Below are positions 51,903-61,568 of a stretch of DNA of 64,000 nt, piece after piece. The notes below the pieces were generated by a model. It was not told the DNA's origin and did not search any database. It saw only the letters and a program-made list of their open reading frames with translations. The stretch's first letter is position 1. Each line of letters starts with the position of its first letter. The translations under genes were made by a program, and so were the position numbers. Source of the stretch: VFKU01 sp038916785 (GTDB lineage: Bacteria > Hydrogenedentota > Hydrogenedentia > Hydrogenedentales > GCA-2746185); contig JBCLBO010000001.1 of the NCBI GenBank assembly GCA_038916785.1, positions 70,092 to 134,091 of the forward strand, given 5' to 3'.

Positions 51903-54900
51903 AGCTGACCGATTTCAGCGTCGATCGGAGCATCACGATAGTGGTGTCGCTCGTGCTCATCGTAGTGGTGGGCCTCTATTGCTGGCGGACGCTTCCGCGC
52001 GAGACCGAACCCGAGCTCGTCATTCCGATCGCAATGGTGACGGTTCACTACGAGGGCGTGTCTCCGCAGGACATGGAGACGCTGGTGACGATGCCAATCG
52101 AGCGCAAGCTCACCGGCATTTCCGGCGTCAAGAAGGTCACGTCCACGAGCAACGAGGGGATGGCGGCTGTCGTCGTCGAATTCGAAGCGGACGTGAATAT
52201 CGACGACGCGATCCAGAAGGTCCGGGACAAGGTCGATATGGCGCGCGGCGAGCTACCCGAAGAGGCCGACGACCCCATTGTCACGGACATCAATACGGCG
52301 GAGCAGCCGATCATTCAAGTCAACCTGACCGGGCCTATCGATCGGGTCGAGCTGACGCAAATCGCGGAGCGGCTGCAGGACGAGATCGAAGGGTTGCCCG
52401 GCATTTTGGCGGCGGACATCATCGGCGGATTCGAGCGCGAAATTCAGATCGTGGTCGATCCCGCGCGGGCGGCGGGATACGGAGTGTCGCTCGCCGATCT
52501 CGCCCAGATAGCGTTCCAGGAAAACGTGAATGTGCCCGCAGGCTCGATGGAGATGGGCCAGGGGAAGTACATTTTGCGCGTGCCGGGGGAGATCGCGGGC
52601 GCGGACGATCTGCGGGACCTTGTTGTCAAACGCGGCGAGACCGGTATCGTCTATCTGCGGGACCTGGCGGAAATTTCGGAGGGGTTCAAGGACCCGCAGA
52701 ATTACGCCCGGCTCGATTTCGAGCCGTCGGTTTCCCTCGTGATCCGCAAGCGCGCGGGGGCGGACGTGGTGAAGGTGTCGCAGAGCGTGCATGACTTGCT
52801 CGATGAGGCCAAGAGCATGCTGCCGCCCGAAGTGCGGACCAATGTCACGCTCGACGAGTCCAAACGCATCCATGAAATGGAGCGGCAACTCCTTAACAGC
52901 ATTCTGAGCGGACTCATACTGGTGTTCGGCGTCATCCTGATGTTCCTGGGCCCCGCCAACGCCTTTTTCGTGTCGCTGGCGATTCCGCTTTCCATGTTGA
53001 TTACCTTTATCGTGATGTATTTGTACGGCATGACGTTCAACATGGTGTCGCTGTTCAGTCTGATGGTGGCGCTGGGCATGCTGGTGGACAACGGCGTCGT
53101 GGTGGTGGAGAACATTCACCGCTTCATCCAAATGGGGTATTCGCGCATCGAAGCGGCGAAGTTGGGCGCGAGCGAGGTGGCGTGGCCGATCATCGGATCG
53201 ACGGCGACGACGGTGGCCGCCTATTTCCCCTTGATCTTTTGGCCCGGCATGATGGGCAGTTTCATGAGTTTGCTGCCGAAAACGGTCATCATTTGCTTGA
53301 TCGCCTCGTTGTTTGTCGGGCTTATGGTCAATCCCGCGCTGGCCTCGCGCTACGCCCGCGTCCGCAGAGCGGCGGCGGGCGAGACGCGCGAATCGCGCAC
53401 GATGCGGTTCTACGGATGGGTATTGCGGCGCGCGCTGGAATGGCGGGCAGTGTCGGTCGCGGGGATGGTAGTAATCATTTTGACCATCGTGGGGGTGTGG
53501 GCGGCCGGGGCGCAGTTCGAGTTTCTCAATACCGTCGAGCCGGATCGCGCGAACATAAACATCGAAATGGCGGAAGGCACGAACCTTGACGCGACCAACG
53601 CGGTGATCAAGGCCGTCGAAGAAATCGTCCACGGCGACAAGGACCGCGTGGACTACATCGCTTCGAGCGTGGGTTCGCTCGGGGCCAACGTGCGCGAGGG
53701 TATGCCGGGATCCAACACCAGCTCGAACAAGAGCAACATCGGCCGCGTGGCCCTCGTGTTTCCCGCGCCCGAGACCATGGATGTAGCGCCCTCGCAAATC
53801 GTGGCGCGGCTTCGGGGTTCATTCGGGGCGATCCCCGGCGCGGAGATCCGGATCGGCCAGACCGTCATGGGGCCGCCGCCTGCGCCACCGGTGAACATCG
53901 AGCTGGCGGGCGAGGATTTTGGCGTCTTGAATGGGATTGCGCAAGAGGTGAAGAAGCGTATTCAGGACGTGAATGGGTTGGTGGATCTGCATGACGACAC
54001 GGAGCGGGGCAAGCCCGAGGTGCGGGTCGTGGTCGATCGTCAGAAGGCGAAACTCGCCGGTCTGAACACGCAGTATATCGGCGCGACGGTACAGGCCGCG
54101 ATTCACGGCCGCAAGGCGGGCGAGTATCGCGTCGGGGACGATGAGTACGATGTGACGGTGAAATTTCCGAAGTGGTTTCGCGAGGACGTATCCTACGTGG
54201 AAGGGATGGCGCTGACGAACGCGCGCGGCGAAGGCATCCCCTTCTCGTCGGTAGCGCGTCTCGAGTATGGCGTCGGCCCGGGAACAATCAAGCGGATCGA
54301 TCGCAAGCGGACGGTGACCGTGATCGGCGAGGCGCAGGGCCGCCCCGGCTCCGAAGTGCTGCAGGAGGTGCGTGAACGCCTGGCGGACCTTCCGCTGCCT
54401 GCGGGATACACGCTGTCCTTTACGGGCGAGCGCCAAAATGTCGACGAGTCCGCGGCCTTCATGCAGAACGCGTTTGTGGTCGCCCTGTTGCTGATTTCGC
54501 TGCTTTTGATTCTGCAATTCAATTCCATTGTTCAAACGTTGATCATCATGTCGGCGGTGATCTTGTCGCTCGGCGGCGTGTTTCTCGGCCTTCTCGCATT
54601 CGGCTTGCCGTTCGGTTTCCTGATGACAGGTATCGGATGCATCAGTCTTTCCGGAATTGTCGTGAACAACGGCATCGTCCTGGTCGACTTTATCAACGTA
54701 TTGCGCAGGGAGGGCGTCGCGTTGCACGAGGCGATTATCACTGCCTCGAAGCTGAGACTGCGGCCCGTACTGCTCACGGCGGCCACAACGGTGCTCGGCC
54801 TCGCGCCGCTGACTTTCGGCGTCAGTATCGATTTCTGGAACCTGAGCATTTCGACCGGCGGCACTCAATCGGCCTTCTGGAAATCGATGGCCGTGGCGCT

Positions 54901-55045
54901 GGTGTTCGGACTTACATTTGCAACGATGTTGACGCTGATAATCGTCCCCGTGTTGTATAGCCTGTCGGTCACTGTACCGCAGCGACTCTTCGGCCGGACG
55001 CTGTCGCCGCCGGCAATCCCCAGTGCGGAGCCGGTCGCCAAGTAG
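51899..55045 (+). CDS. RND efflux transporter, AcrB/HAE1-like
   Basis: 1048 residues from a GTG overlapping the MFP stop. The N-terminal helix is followed by the porter domain (VEFEADVNIDDAIQKVRDKV), helix 4 with MLVDNGVVVVENIHRF (one Asp of the usual DD pair is Asn, a common variant) and the second half beginning near 525. GEAQGRPGSEVLQEVRERL and the C-terminal helices are present. Length is normal for a proton-driven drug or lipid exporter. Confidence 0.95.
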   Translation: MKLTDFSVDRSITIVVSLVLIVVVGLYCWRTLPRETEPELVIPIAMVTVHYEGVSPQDMETLVTMPIERKLTGISGVKKVTSTSNEGMAAVVVEFEADVNIDDAIQKVRDKVDMARGELPEEADDPIVTDINTAEQPIIQVNLTGPIDRVELTQIAERLQDEIEGLPGILAADIIGGFEREIQIVVDPARAAGYGVSLADLAQIAFQENVNVPAGSMEMGQGKYILRVPGEIAGADDLRDLVVKRGETGIVYLRDLAEISEGFKDPQNYARLDFEPSVSLVIRKRAGADVVKVSQSVHDLLDEAKSMLPPEVRTNVTLDESKRIHEMERQLLNSILSGLILVFGVILMFLGPANAFFVSLAIPLSMLITFIVMYLYGMTFNMVSLFSLMVALGMLVDNGVVVVENIHRFIQMGYSRIEAAKLGASEVAWPIIGSTATTVAAYFPLIFWPGMMGSFMSLLPKTVIICLIASLFVGLMVNPALASRYARVRRAAAGETRESRTMRFYGWVLRRALEWRAVSVAGMVVIILTIVGVWAAGAQFEFLNTVEPDRANINIEMAEGTNLDATNAVIKAVEEIVHGDKDRVDYIASSVGSLGANVREGMPGSNTSSNKSNIGRVALVFPAPETMDVAPSQIVARLRGSFGAIPGAEIRIGQTVMGPPPAPPVNIELAGEDFGVLNGIAQEVKKRIQDVNGLVDLHDDTERGKPEVRVVVDRQKAKLAGLNTQYIGATVQAAIHGRKAGEYRVGDDEYDVTVKFPKWFREDVSYVEGMALTNARGEGIPFSSVARLEYGVGPGTIKRIDRKRTVTVIGEAQGRPGSEVLQEVRERLADLPLPAGYTLSFTGERQNVDESAAFMQNAFVVALLLISLLLILQFNSIVQTLIIMSAVILSLGGVFLGLLAFGLPFGFLMTGIGCISLSGIVVNNGIVLVDFINVLRREGVALHEAIITASKLRLRPVLLTAATTVLGLAPLTFGVSIDFWNLSISTGGTQSAFWKSMAVALVFGLTFATMLTLIIVPVLYSLSVTVPQRLFGRTLSPPAIPSAEPVAK

Positions 55046-55140
55046 CGCGTTCTGACCTCGCGATCGGCGCCCTGGACTCCGGCGCCATTTTTCCGCACAA
55101 TCACGCCGCGATCGAGGTATCGCAAGATGAGGATCTCTTC

Positions 55141-55929
55141 ATGGAAGTCATCATCCGGCCGACCGCGGACGCGGCGGCGGGCCTGGTCGCGGCGCTCGTG
55201 GCCGCCAGCGTGCGGGAGAATCCGCGGCTGGTGGTCGGCTTCGCGACGGGCCGAACGATGGAGCGCGTGTACGCCTTGCTCGTGAGCGAGCACCGCGATC
55301 GCGGGCTTAGTTTTTCTGGAATCACCACCTTCAATCTCGATGAATACACCGGGCTGCCCGCCAACAGCCCCGATACGTACCGCAGCTACATGCACGAGCG
55401 GTTCTTCCAGCGCATTGACATCAATCCGGCGAACACGCACCTGCCCGACGGAAACGCCGCCGATTTGGATGCCGAGTGCGCGGCCTACGAAGAACGCATC
55501 GTGGCGGCCGGCGGGATCGACCTGCAACTGCTCGGCATCGGCGCGGTGGGGCACATCGGCTTCAACGAGCCGCTCTCCGCGCTGCGCTCGCGCACGCGGG
55601 TGAAGGCGCTCTCGCCAAAGACCATCGAGCAAAACGCGGCCTCGTTCGGCGGCGATGCAAACAAAGTACCCCGGCGCGCAATCACGATGGGGGTCGGCAC
55701 GATCCTCGACAGCCGCCGCGTGCTGCTGCTCGCCACCGGCTCGGACAAGGCCGAGATCATCGCCAAGGCCGTCGAAGGTCCCGTCACGAGTATGATCTCC
55801 GCGTCTGCGCTGCAATTGCATCCGCGCTGCACGGTCATCGTCGACGAAGCCGCCGCAGTCCGGCTCACCCAGCAGGAATACTACCGCTGGATATTCGCGA
55901 ACGAGCCCGAGTGGAAGGCGTTCCACTGA
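55141..55929 (+). CDS. nagB: Glucosamine-6-phosphate deaminase
   Basis: 262 residues. TTFNLDEYTGLPANSPDTYR (about 61-80) and LQLLGIGAVGHIGFNEP hold the general-base Asp and catalytic His/Glu residues. It converts glucosamine 6-phosphate to fructose 6-phosphate and ammonia. The ATG at 55141 matches the family start (MEVIIRPTADAAA). No nagA or nagE is adjacent. Confidence 0.95.
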   Translation: MEVIIRPTADAAAGLVAALVAASVRENPRLVVGFATGRTMERVYALLVSEHRDRGLSFSGITTFNLDEYTGLPANSPDTYRSYMHERFFQRIDINPANTHLPDGNAADLDAECAAYEERIVAAGGIDLQLLGIGAVGHIGFNEPLSALRSRTRVKALSPKTIEQNAASFGGDANKVPRRAITMGVGTILDSRRVLLLATGSDKAEIIAKAVEGPVTSMISASALQLHPRCTVIVDEAAAVRLTQQEYYRWIFANEPEWKAFH

Positions 55930-56279
55930 GTCCTCGAGAAAGCCCTCGTCCGCAGATGACGCAGATGGGCGCAGAGGGCGGAAGTGCACCAGAGCATTTT
56001 AACAAATCATCGATACGATCGGGACCAGACTCCCGTCAATTGTATTGCGATTATCGGTGTCCATCTGTATCTATCGGTGGATAATTTGCTCTAAATAGCC
56101 AGTGGCATACCTGGATCACTTCACTGTGCAGAAATAGATCGCGCCGGGCCCGTTGCGGACAGATCAGGGTATGTCTTTCGGCGGACCGGCGGGGAGATTC
56201 TTCGCTACCGCTCAGAATGACAAAAGTGAAAGTTCCAGCGTGGAGAACACACAAGTGTCTCAGATTGATCAACGGCCAT
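55930..56279. other. Intergenic region with a GAGATTCTTCGCT repeat
   Basis: No gene supported. A dispersed repeat GAGATTCTTCGCTACCGCTC continuing into AGAATGACA lies at 56194-56223. Short ATCGGTGTCCATC-type units lie around 56053-56090. Confidence 0.6.
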
Positions 56280-58367
56280 CTAGCGATTCACGTCGAAGCG
56301 GGCGACGAACCCTTGCGGAGTCGCGGTTGTCATTGGCAATGTAATCGTAACCGACGTTTTGCCGGTTTCCCACCTTAGGTCGCCGGGGGTGGTGCTGGTC
56401 GCGCCGATGAGTCTGTAGGGCGCGGGCACGGCGAGTGTAAATCGGGATGCGGCTCCGGCCGTCGCCGCTTGCGCGAGTTCGACGGTGAGCGTGCGCGCCT
56501 GCGGGTCCCAGTCCGCGCGGCGCAGGGCGGGAAAATCCTGGCCGAGATTGGTCCCCGTGGAAACCAGCATCGGGTGGCCCAGGAACGGCCGAAACACGAG
56601 GACGGCCGCGTCGCTCGCGGGAATTGTGACATCGAGCGTGTCCGCGGCGGTGCCGAGGTATTCCCGGCGCCAATAGTCATACACCGTATAGTACGCGCCC
56701 CGCGTGAAGCCGAGCCGTGCCAGCGGCAAAGCCATCGACAGCGGCGACGCGCCGTCTCGATTGAGCACCGCGGCGACGTGCACGTCGCCATCCAACACTT
56801 TCGAGTGCAGATGGAACGCGCGCGGCGGCTGCGCGGCGAAGAGGTCGATGGGCCGCGCGGCGGAGGTGGGGGAGGGAAGCATTCGCGCCACCAGATCGAT
56901 GAGGTTGTCCTCGCCAAGGCCGGGAAGCGGGAGGATGAGTCCGCACCCCAACAGGGTCGCTGCGCTCAGCTCCGCCCGCGCTGCATCGCGGGGAAACACC
57001 ACTGAATGCCGCGCGGGCTGCGGGGAAAAGTACAGGCCATCGGCGGCCGTTGTGATGACGCCGTCCAACAGCGTGCCCGCGAGGAGGGACGGCGCGCTGC
57101 CGTAGAGGCGCGCATCGGATCCAAGCCCTTCGCGTAAGGCCTTGACTGCTTCGCGCATGGCCGGAACGGCGCCGTCGAGGCCGAGCCCGGCGATCTCGGA
57201 GACGCCGGTCGCTTCATGAAGCCGCGCGCCGAGGGCCCGCAACTCCGCCGGGCCGCGCGCCGAGTCCGAGCGGAGCGGGTTGTGCCAGAGCACGGGCGTA
57301 TAGCCGGCGGCGCGAATCGCCTCCGCGATCGATCGCGCGCTCTCGATGTTCGTCGCGGAATCGTCCGGCGACACGAAGAGTACGCGGCCGATGGCTTCGA
57401 GCGGTACGCGATTGCGTACGCGGCGAAGGCGATCGGCCAGCGCTGCGGACGATTGCCCGGCGTCTTCCGAGGAAATCGCCCAGGCGTGGAGCGGCGCGGT
57501 ATGCCCTGGCCCTGAGAAGCCGTTGACCACCTGCACCGCGCGCGCATAGCGCTGCAAGCCGACGGCCGGTTCCGGTTCGGAGATCGCGAGATAGAGTACC
57601 TCCGAATACAGGGACGCGCCGGGCGCGAGTTCGATCGGCGGATTGAATTCGGAGATCGCCCGAAACCGGCCCAGTGCCGAGGGGGCTTTTTTCTTTTCAG
57701 CGACCGGTTGCGCGATTTCGAGCAAGCCTCGCGCGTGATCCTGCGTGATGAATCCCGCGATGAGCGACTGGCCCGTCGCAGCGTTGAGGACCGCTATCAC
57801 GTCGTTGGAGTCCGCGGCGCCTTGCGCGGCGCCCGGCGCGCCCGAGGCCGTGCCGGAGAGGATGCGGGCCTCGTTCGTCCCCGGGCCGAGCAGGAGCATT
57901 CCCTTCCCCGGCGCGCCCACGCACCAGGGCAGCAGGGCCTTGACGCGGACCGGCTTCTTGGATTGATTCGTGTAGCCGAGCTGAACGGCGAAGTACGGCC
58001 GCGTCGGATACGCGCGCAGCGACCATTCCCAGCCGCCGTGCTGATGAATGACGCCCTGGCCTTGGCCGAGTTTGTCCTCGACGGCGAGGCGCTCGGTCCA
58101 TTTTCCGGAGGTCTTCAGGCGTTCGGGTTCGGCTTCGCCGTCGAACCAGATCATCGGGAAGGCGTCGGCGATCACTGGCGTGTCATTCGCCAAGAAGACA
58201 TCGACCTGCCCATTCTTCTGGATCGAAATTTTGTACAGGTCGGTGTTGAGAGAGCGGTATTCCTTCGTCTTGCCCATCGGCTGCGCGGCAGCGGCGCCGG
58301 TGATGAGGGCGCAAAGCGCGGTGGCCACGACCAGCGTTGCTGCGCGCGGCGCGCTGCGCAGGCTCAT
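56280..58367 (-). CDS. Exported glycosidase-like protein (GH-D / alpha-galactosidase-like)
   Basis: About 695 residues from an ATG at 58367 that overlaps the dehydrogenase stop (ATGA). A signal peptide ends near AAAAQPMG. The middle region (RVLFVSPDDSATNIESARSI, LGLDGAVPAMREAVKALREG, LPLPGLGEDNLIDLVARML) is barrel-like and the C-terminal domain (YYTVYDYWRREYLGTAADT; DAAVLVFRPFLGHPMLVSTG) matches the C-terminal beta domain of alpha-galactosidase-like enzymes. The two catalytic Asp of GH27/36 are not identifiable, so activity is uncertain. It probably acts on an external sugar whose product is handled by the adjacent dehydrogenase. Confidence 0.6.
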   Translation of the reverse strand: MSLRSAPRAATLVVATALCALITGAAAAQPMGKTKEYRSLNTDLYKISIQKNGQVDVFLANDTPVIADAFPMIWFDGEAEPERLKTSGKWTERLAVEDKLGQGQGVIHQHGGWEWSLRAYPTRPYFAVQLGYTNQSKKPVRVKALLPWCVGAPGKGMLLLGPGTNEARILSGTASGAPGAAQGAADSNDVIAVLNAATGQSLIAGFITQDHARGLLEIAQPVAEKKKAPSALGRFRAISEFNPPIELAPGASLYSEVLYLAISEPEPAVGLQRYARAVQVVNGFSGPGHTAPLHAWAISSEDAGQSSAALADRLRRVRNRVPLEAIGRVLFVSPDDSATNIESARSIAEAIRAAGYTPVLWHNPLRSDSARGPAELRALGARLHEATGVSEIAGLGLDGAVPAMREAVKALREGLGSDARLYGSAPSLLAGTLLDGVITTAADGLYFSPQPARHSVVFPRDAARAELSAATLLGCGLILPLPGLGEDNLIDLVARMLPSPTSAARPIDLFAAQPPRAFHLHSKVLDGDVHVAAVLNRDGASPLSMALPLARLGFTRGAYYTVYDYWRREYLGTAADTLDVTIPASDAAVLVFRPFLGHPMLVSTGTNLGQDFPALRRADWDPQARTLTVELAQAATAGAASRFTLAVPAPYRLIGATSTTPGDLRWETGKTSVTITLPMTTATPQGFVARFDVNR

Positions 58368-59392
58368 GATCGAATCGATATCCGACGGCCCGAATCGCTC
58401 GACTGGTAGGCTGCAAGTGCGACCTCGAGTGCGTCCCGGCCCGCCTGACCTGTGAGGGTGTGCGGTACCTTCCCTTCGATCACATCGAGCCAATGTTTGA
58501 TCTCGATGTCCCATCCGCCGCGCGTCGGCTTCGGATCGATCAGTTGCCACTGCATCGTGCTGTCGCGCCCGGCGGATGATTTTCCGGTGCACAGCGAGAG
58601 CCCTTTGGCGTAGTCGCAGATGATCGAGCCCTTAGTGCAGTAAATCTCGAAGCCCGAGAACCCCGGCGGGCTCGTCCAGCCAACTTCGATGTACCCCAGC
58701 GCGCCCTTGGCGAATTCGAGTTGCAGCAGCGCGTTGTCGTCCACCTCGATCGGCTTGATCAGCGTGACCGCGCGCGCGCTCACGTTTTTCACCGGGCCCA
58801 TGAACCAATGGCAGAGATCGATCGCGTGGATGCCCATGTCGAGCATCGCGCCGCCCTTGGAGAGCGACTTTTTGTAGAACCAACTGTTCTTCGCCCAACC
58901 GGGATAGGGCCCGCCATGCGCGAAGCGCACCCGGATCATAAAAGGCGTGCCGATGGCGCGCCGCGCGAGCAGTTCCTTGCACTTCTGCGGCCCCGTGAAC
59001 ATCCGGTGCGAGAATCCGATCATCAGCTTCTTGCGCGCGCGGCGCGCGGCGGCGAGCATCTTGTCCGCCTCGCGCAGCGTCGCCGCCATGGGTTTCTCGC
59101 ACAAGACATGACACCCGGCATCCAGCGCGGCGATCGTCTGTTCCGCGTGAAAGACATTCGGCGTGGCGACGCTGACGACATCCAGCGACTCATTTGCGAG
59201 CATGTCGCGATAGTCGGTGTAGGCGGCGAGCTTGCCGAATTTTTCGATGACCTCGCCGTGGCGCTCGCCAGCGGGATCGGCAAAGGCGACCAGCCTGGCG
59301 CGCTTGTCTTTCTTATACCCTGGAAAATGCAGGGCCTGCGTGATCGCGCCCGCGCCGATCACGCCCACCCGGTATGGTTTTTTCGCTGGCAT
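58364..59392 (-). CDS. Gfo/Idh/MocA family oxidoreductase
   Basis: About 342 residues from the ATG at 59392. The Rossmann motif YRVGVIGAGAI (7-17), the family CEKPMAATLREADKM and catalytic-region residues DMGIHAIDLCHWFMG fit sugar or inositol dehydrogenases. It is coupled to the exported glycosidase-like gene by ATGA, so the two form a small carbohydrate-use operon. Longer starts fall in a repeat element (59510-59532) and are rejected. Confidence 0.93.
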   Translation of the reverse strand: MPAKKPYRVGVIGAGAITQALHFPGYKKDKRARLVAFADPAGERHGEVIEKFGKLAAYTDYRDMLANESLDVVSVATPNVFHAEQTIAALDAGCHVLCEKPMAATLREADKMLAAARRARKKLMIGFSHRMFTGPQKCKELLARRAIGTPFMIRVRFAHGGPYPGWAKNSWFYKKSLSKGGAMLDMGIHAIDLCHWFMGPVKNVSARAVTLIKPIEVDDNALLQLEFAKGALGYIEVGWTSPPGFSGFEIYCTKGSIICDYAKGLSLCTGKSSAGRDSTMQWQLIDPKPTRGGWDIEIKHWLDVIEGKVPHTLTGQAGRDALEVALAAYQSSDSGRRISIRS

Positions 59393-59774
59393 TTCGATGG
59401 CCCCCGCGTGCAGGTCTGGCGAAAGTCTACTGAGCGATCGGAATCTGATCAATGCACTGTTCAATCCGCGATCGACCCTGTAAGTTTCGTTCGCGGGATA
59501 CGGCGACGCTAGGGCGGTCATGACCCGCCCTACCGTAAACCGTAGGTATGAAGAGGATTTGAATTTTGCGAAACGTTCGTGTATTGTACCGGATCAACGT
59601 AAGTCCTACTGCTTAGGTAGGGGGAAGCGGTTCTGTTAGTAATTGCTCCTTCCCTACGTTCGCCTCAGATTTTGGGCACCTTTCCTTCGGTTAGTTCCCA
59701 CCATTGCCGGCGCTGAGCACAAGGGGTATTCAGCCCACGGCCGACTTAGATTCGGTCCAATGAAGGGAACAGCC
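59393..59774. other. Divergent intergenic region with a palindromic repeat
   Basis: It separates the dehydrogenase and helicase genes. A perfect palindrome-like unit TAGGGCGGTCATGACCCGCC continuing to CTA (59510-59532) repeats the core of 14929-14969. The long leader of the helicase gene (about 59580-59774) is richer in T and could fold, as leaders of cold-induced DEAD-box genes do; no defined element is seen. Confidence 0.6.
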
Positions 59775-61268
59775 ATGTCTTTTAACGCACTTCACATCCA
59801 CCCGCGCCTGACCGAGATTCTCACGAATCAGCGCATCACCGAGCCGACGCCTATCCAGGCCAAGGCCATCCCGCCCGCGCTCGAAGGGCGCGACGTGGTC
59901 GCCATCGCGCAGACTGGCACGGGCAAGACGCTCGCGTTCGGCCTGCCCGCGATCACGCGGCTAGCGAAGGACAAAAGCCCGGGCACGCGCATGCTCATCT
60001 TGACGCCGACGCGCGAGCTCGCGCACCAAATCCAAGCAGTGCTCAGCCCTCTCGGCGAGCCGTACGGCCTCAAGGCCGCGTGCGTCTACGGCGGCGTCGG
60101 TTTCGAGCCGCAGACCCAGGCGCTGCGCAAGGGCACGCCGATCATCATCGCTACGCCCGGCCGCCTGCTCGATCACATTGGTCGCGGCAACGCAAAATTC
60201 GACCATCTCTCGATCCTCGTGCTCGACGAAGCAGACCGCATGCTCGACATGGGATTCATGCCGGACATGAAGCGGATCATCGGCAAGCTGCCGAAGGACC
60301 GCCAGACCATGATGTTCTCGGCGACCTTCCCCGACGAAATCGCGAAGCTCGCCGGCGAATTTCAGCGCGACCCAGTTCGCGTGGAAGCGGGGGCAATTTC
60401 CAAGCCGCTCGACGCGGTGACGCAAACAGTGTACACCGTCCAGGCGGACCGCAAGATGGAGTTGCTCTCCAAGGTGCTCGGCGGGGCCGGCGTGGATACC
60501 GCGCTGGTTTTCATCCGCACGAAGCACCGCACGGATCGCATCGCCAAGGTACTCAAGCGCGAAGGCTTCAAGGCGCAGGCCATTCACGGCGGACGCTCGC
60601 AGAGCCAGCGCCAGCAGGCCTTGGACGGATTCCGCGACGGCAAGTTCAATGTGCTCGTGGCGACGGATGTCGCCGCGCGCGGGCTGGACATCAACGGCAT
60701 CACGCACGTGATCAACTTCGACATTCCGAAGACGACGGAAGACTACGTCCACCGCATCGGCCGCACGGCGCGCGCAAAGGCCAAGGGCGACGCGGTCACC
60801 TTCGTGTGTCCCGAGGACGCCAAGGCGCTGCGCGACATCGAGCGCGAACTCGGTAAGGAAATTCCGCAAGCAGAGTGGGAGGGCGCGGTGGTGCTGCCCG
60901 CGGGCCATGGTCATTCGCACGCGCCGCAGAAGCAGCGCCAACCCCAGCACGGGCAGCGTCAGCAACAACATGGCCGCCAACAGCCCAAGCAGGGTCGCGG
61001 CCAGGGAAACGGCAGTGGACGCGCGCACGGACGATCCAGCGGCGGACAAGCCCCGGCGCGCCACACGAACGACCGGACCGGCGCGCCGCATCAGCGGCGT
61101 GAACCCGCCGCAGCGCATGCAACCGCCGCCGGCCACAAGCACGAAGGCGGACGCAAGCACGACGACAAGTTGCGCGCGCCCAGCGTCGTATCGAAAAACA
61201 ATACCACGCGCCGCGAGCCGCGGCCGCTCGGCCAGTTCTCGCGCCCCAAGATCAAGCGTCCCGCGTAA
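59775..61268 (+). CDS. rhlE: DEAD-box RNA helicase, RhlE-like
   Basis: About 497 residues from the ATG at 59775. Motifs: Q-motif PTPIQAKAIP, I AQTGTGKT, Ia PTRELAHQ, II VLDEADRML, III SATF, V ARGLDI, VI HRIGRTAR. The C-terminal 120 residues are rich in Arg, Gln, His and Gly (EPRPLGQFSRPKIKRPA end), an RNA-binding tail seen in many RhlE-type proteins. It unwinds RNA in ribosome maturation and cold adaptation. A perfect terminator follows. Confidence 0.95.
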   Translation: MSFNALHIHPRLTEILTNQRITEPTPIQAKAIPPALEGRDVVAIAQTGTGKTLAFGLPAITRLAKDKSPGTRMLILTPTRELAHQIQAVLSPLGEPYGLKAACVYGGVGFEPQTQALRKGTPIIIATPGRLLDHIGRGNAKFDHLSILVLDEADRMLDMGFMPDMKRIIGKLPKDRQTMMFSATFPDEIAKLAGEFQRDPVRVEAGAISKPLDAVTQTVYTVQADRKMELLSKVLGGAGVDTALVFIRTKHRTDRIAKVLKREGFKAQAIHGGRSQSQRQQALDGFRDGKFNVLVATDVAARGLDINGITHVINFDIPKTTEDYVHRIGRTARAKAKGDAVTFVCPEDAKALRDIERELGKEIPQAEWEGAVVLPAGHGHSHAPQKQRQPQHGQRQQQHGRQQPKQGRGQGNGSGRAHGRSSGGQAPARHTNDRTGAPHQRREPAAAHATAAGHKHEGGRKHDDKLRAPSVVSKNNTTRREPRPLGQFSRPKIKRPA

Positions 61269-61290
61269 ACCAAAGATCGACATCGTAACG

Positions 61291-61324
61291 GCGCTCCCGG
61301 ACTTCGGTTCGGGAGCGCTTTTTT
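61291..61324 (+). terminator. Rho-independent terminator after the helicase gene
   Basis: Stem GCGCTCCCG / CGGGAGCGC (61291-61299, 61310-61318) followed by six T. It lies 22 bp after the stop. Confidence 0.93.
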
Positions 61325-61511
61325 GATTGGCGTTGAAGGTCAAAAGCTCATCGGACATGAACGCACGGTCTCTCTCAGCGACCCTTGCGAGACCTCTGCG
61401 CCCCCTGCGGTTAAATCCCCAATCGTTTCAAATTCGTACAAGCCACCATCGGAATCGAGCGAATCGCCGTCCATATCCGTCATAAGTCCTTTATTAACAA
61501 CGACTAACTCT

Positions 61512-61526
61512 TGGCACCCCGATTGC
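61512..61526 (+). promoter_or_regulatory. Sigma-54 promoter before clpB
   Basis: TGGCAC, CCCGA, TTGC with exact RpoN spacing, about 45 bp before the clpB start. No CIRCE element or classical heat-shock promoter was seen in the same gap. Confidence 0.65.
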
Positions 61527-61568
61527 CTTTTACCCGCCAAGTCTTCGTGCAATTAGGAGAGAATCAAC

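Noticed and set aside
61323..61556. Short frames on both strands between the helicase and clpB genes
   Set aside because: They start in the terminator T-run and overlap the sigma-54 promoter; no family pattern.
61430..61568. CIRCE or heat-shock promoter before clpB
   Set aside because: No TTAGCACTC-N9-GAGTGCTAA pattern is present; the only clear promoter match is the sigma-54 one.
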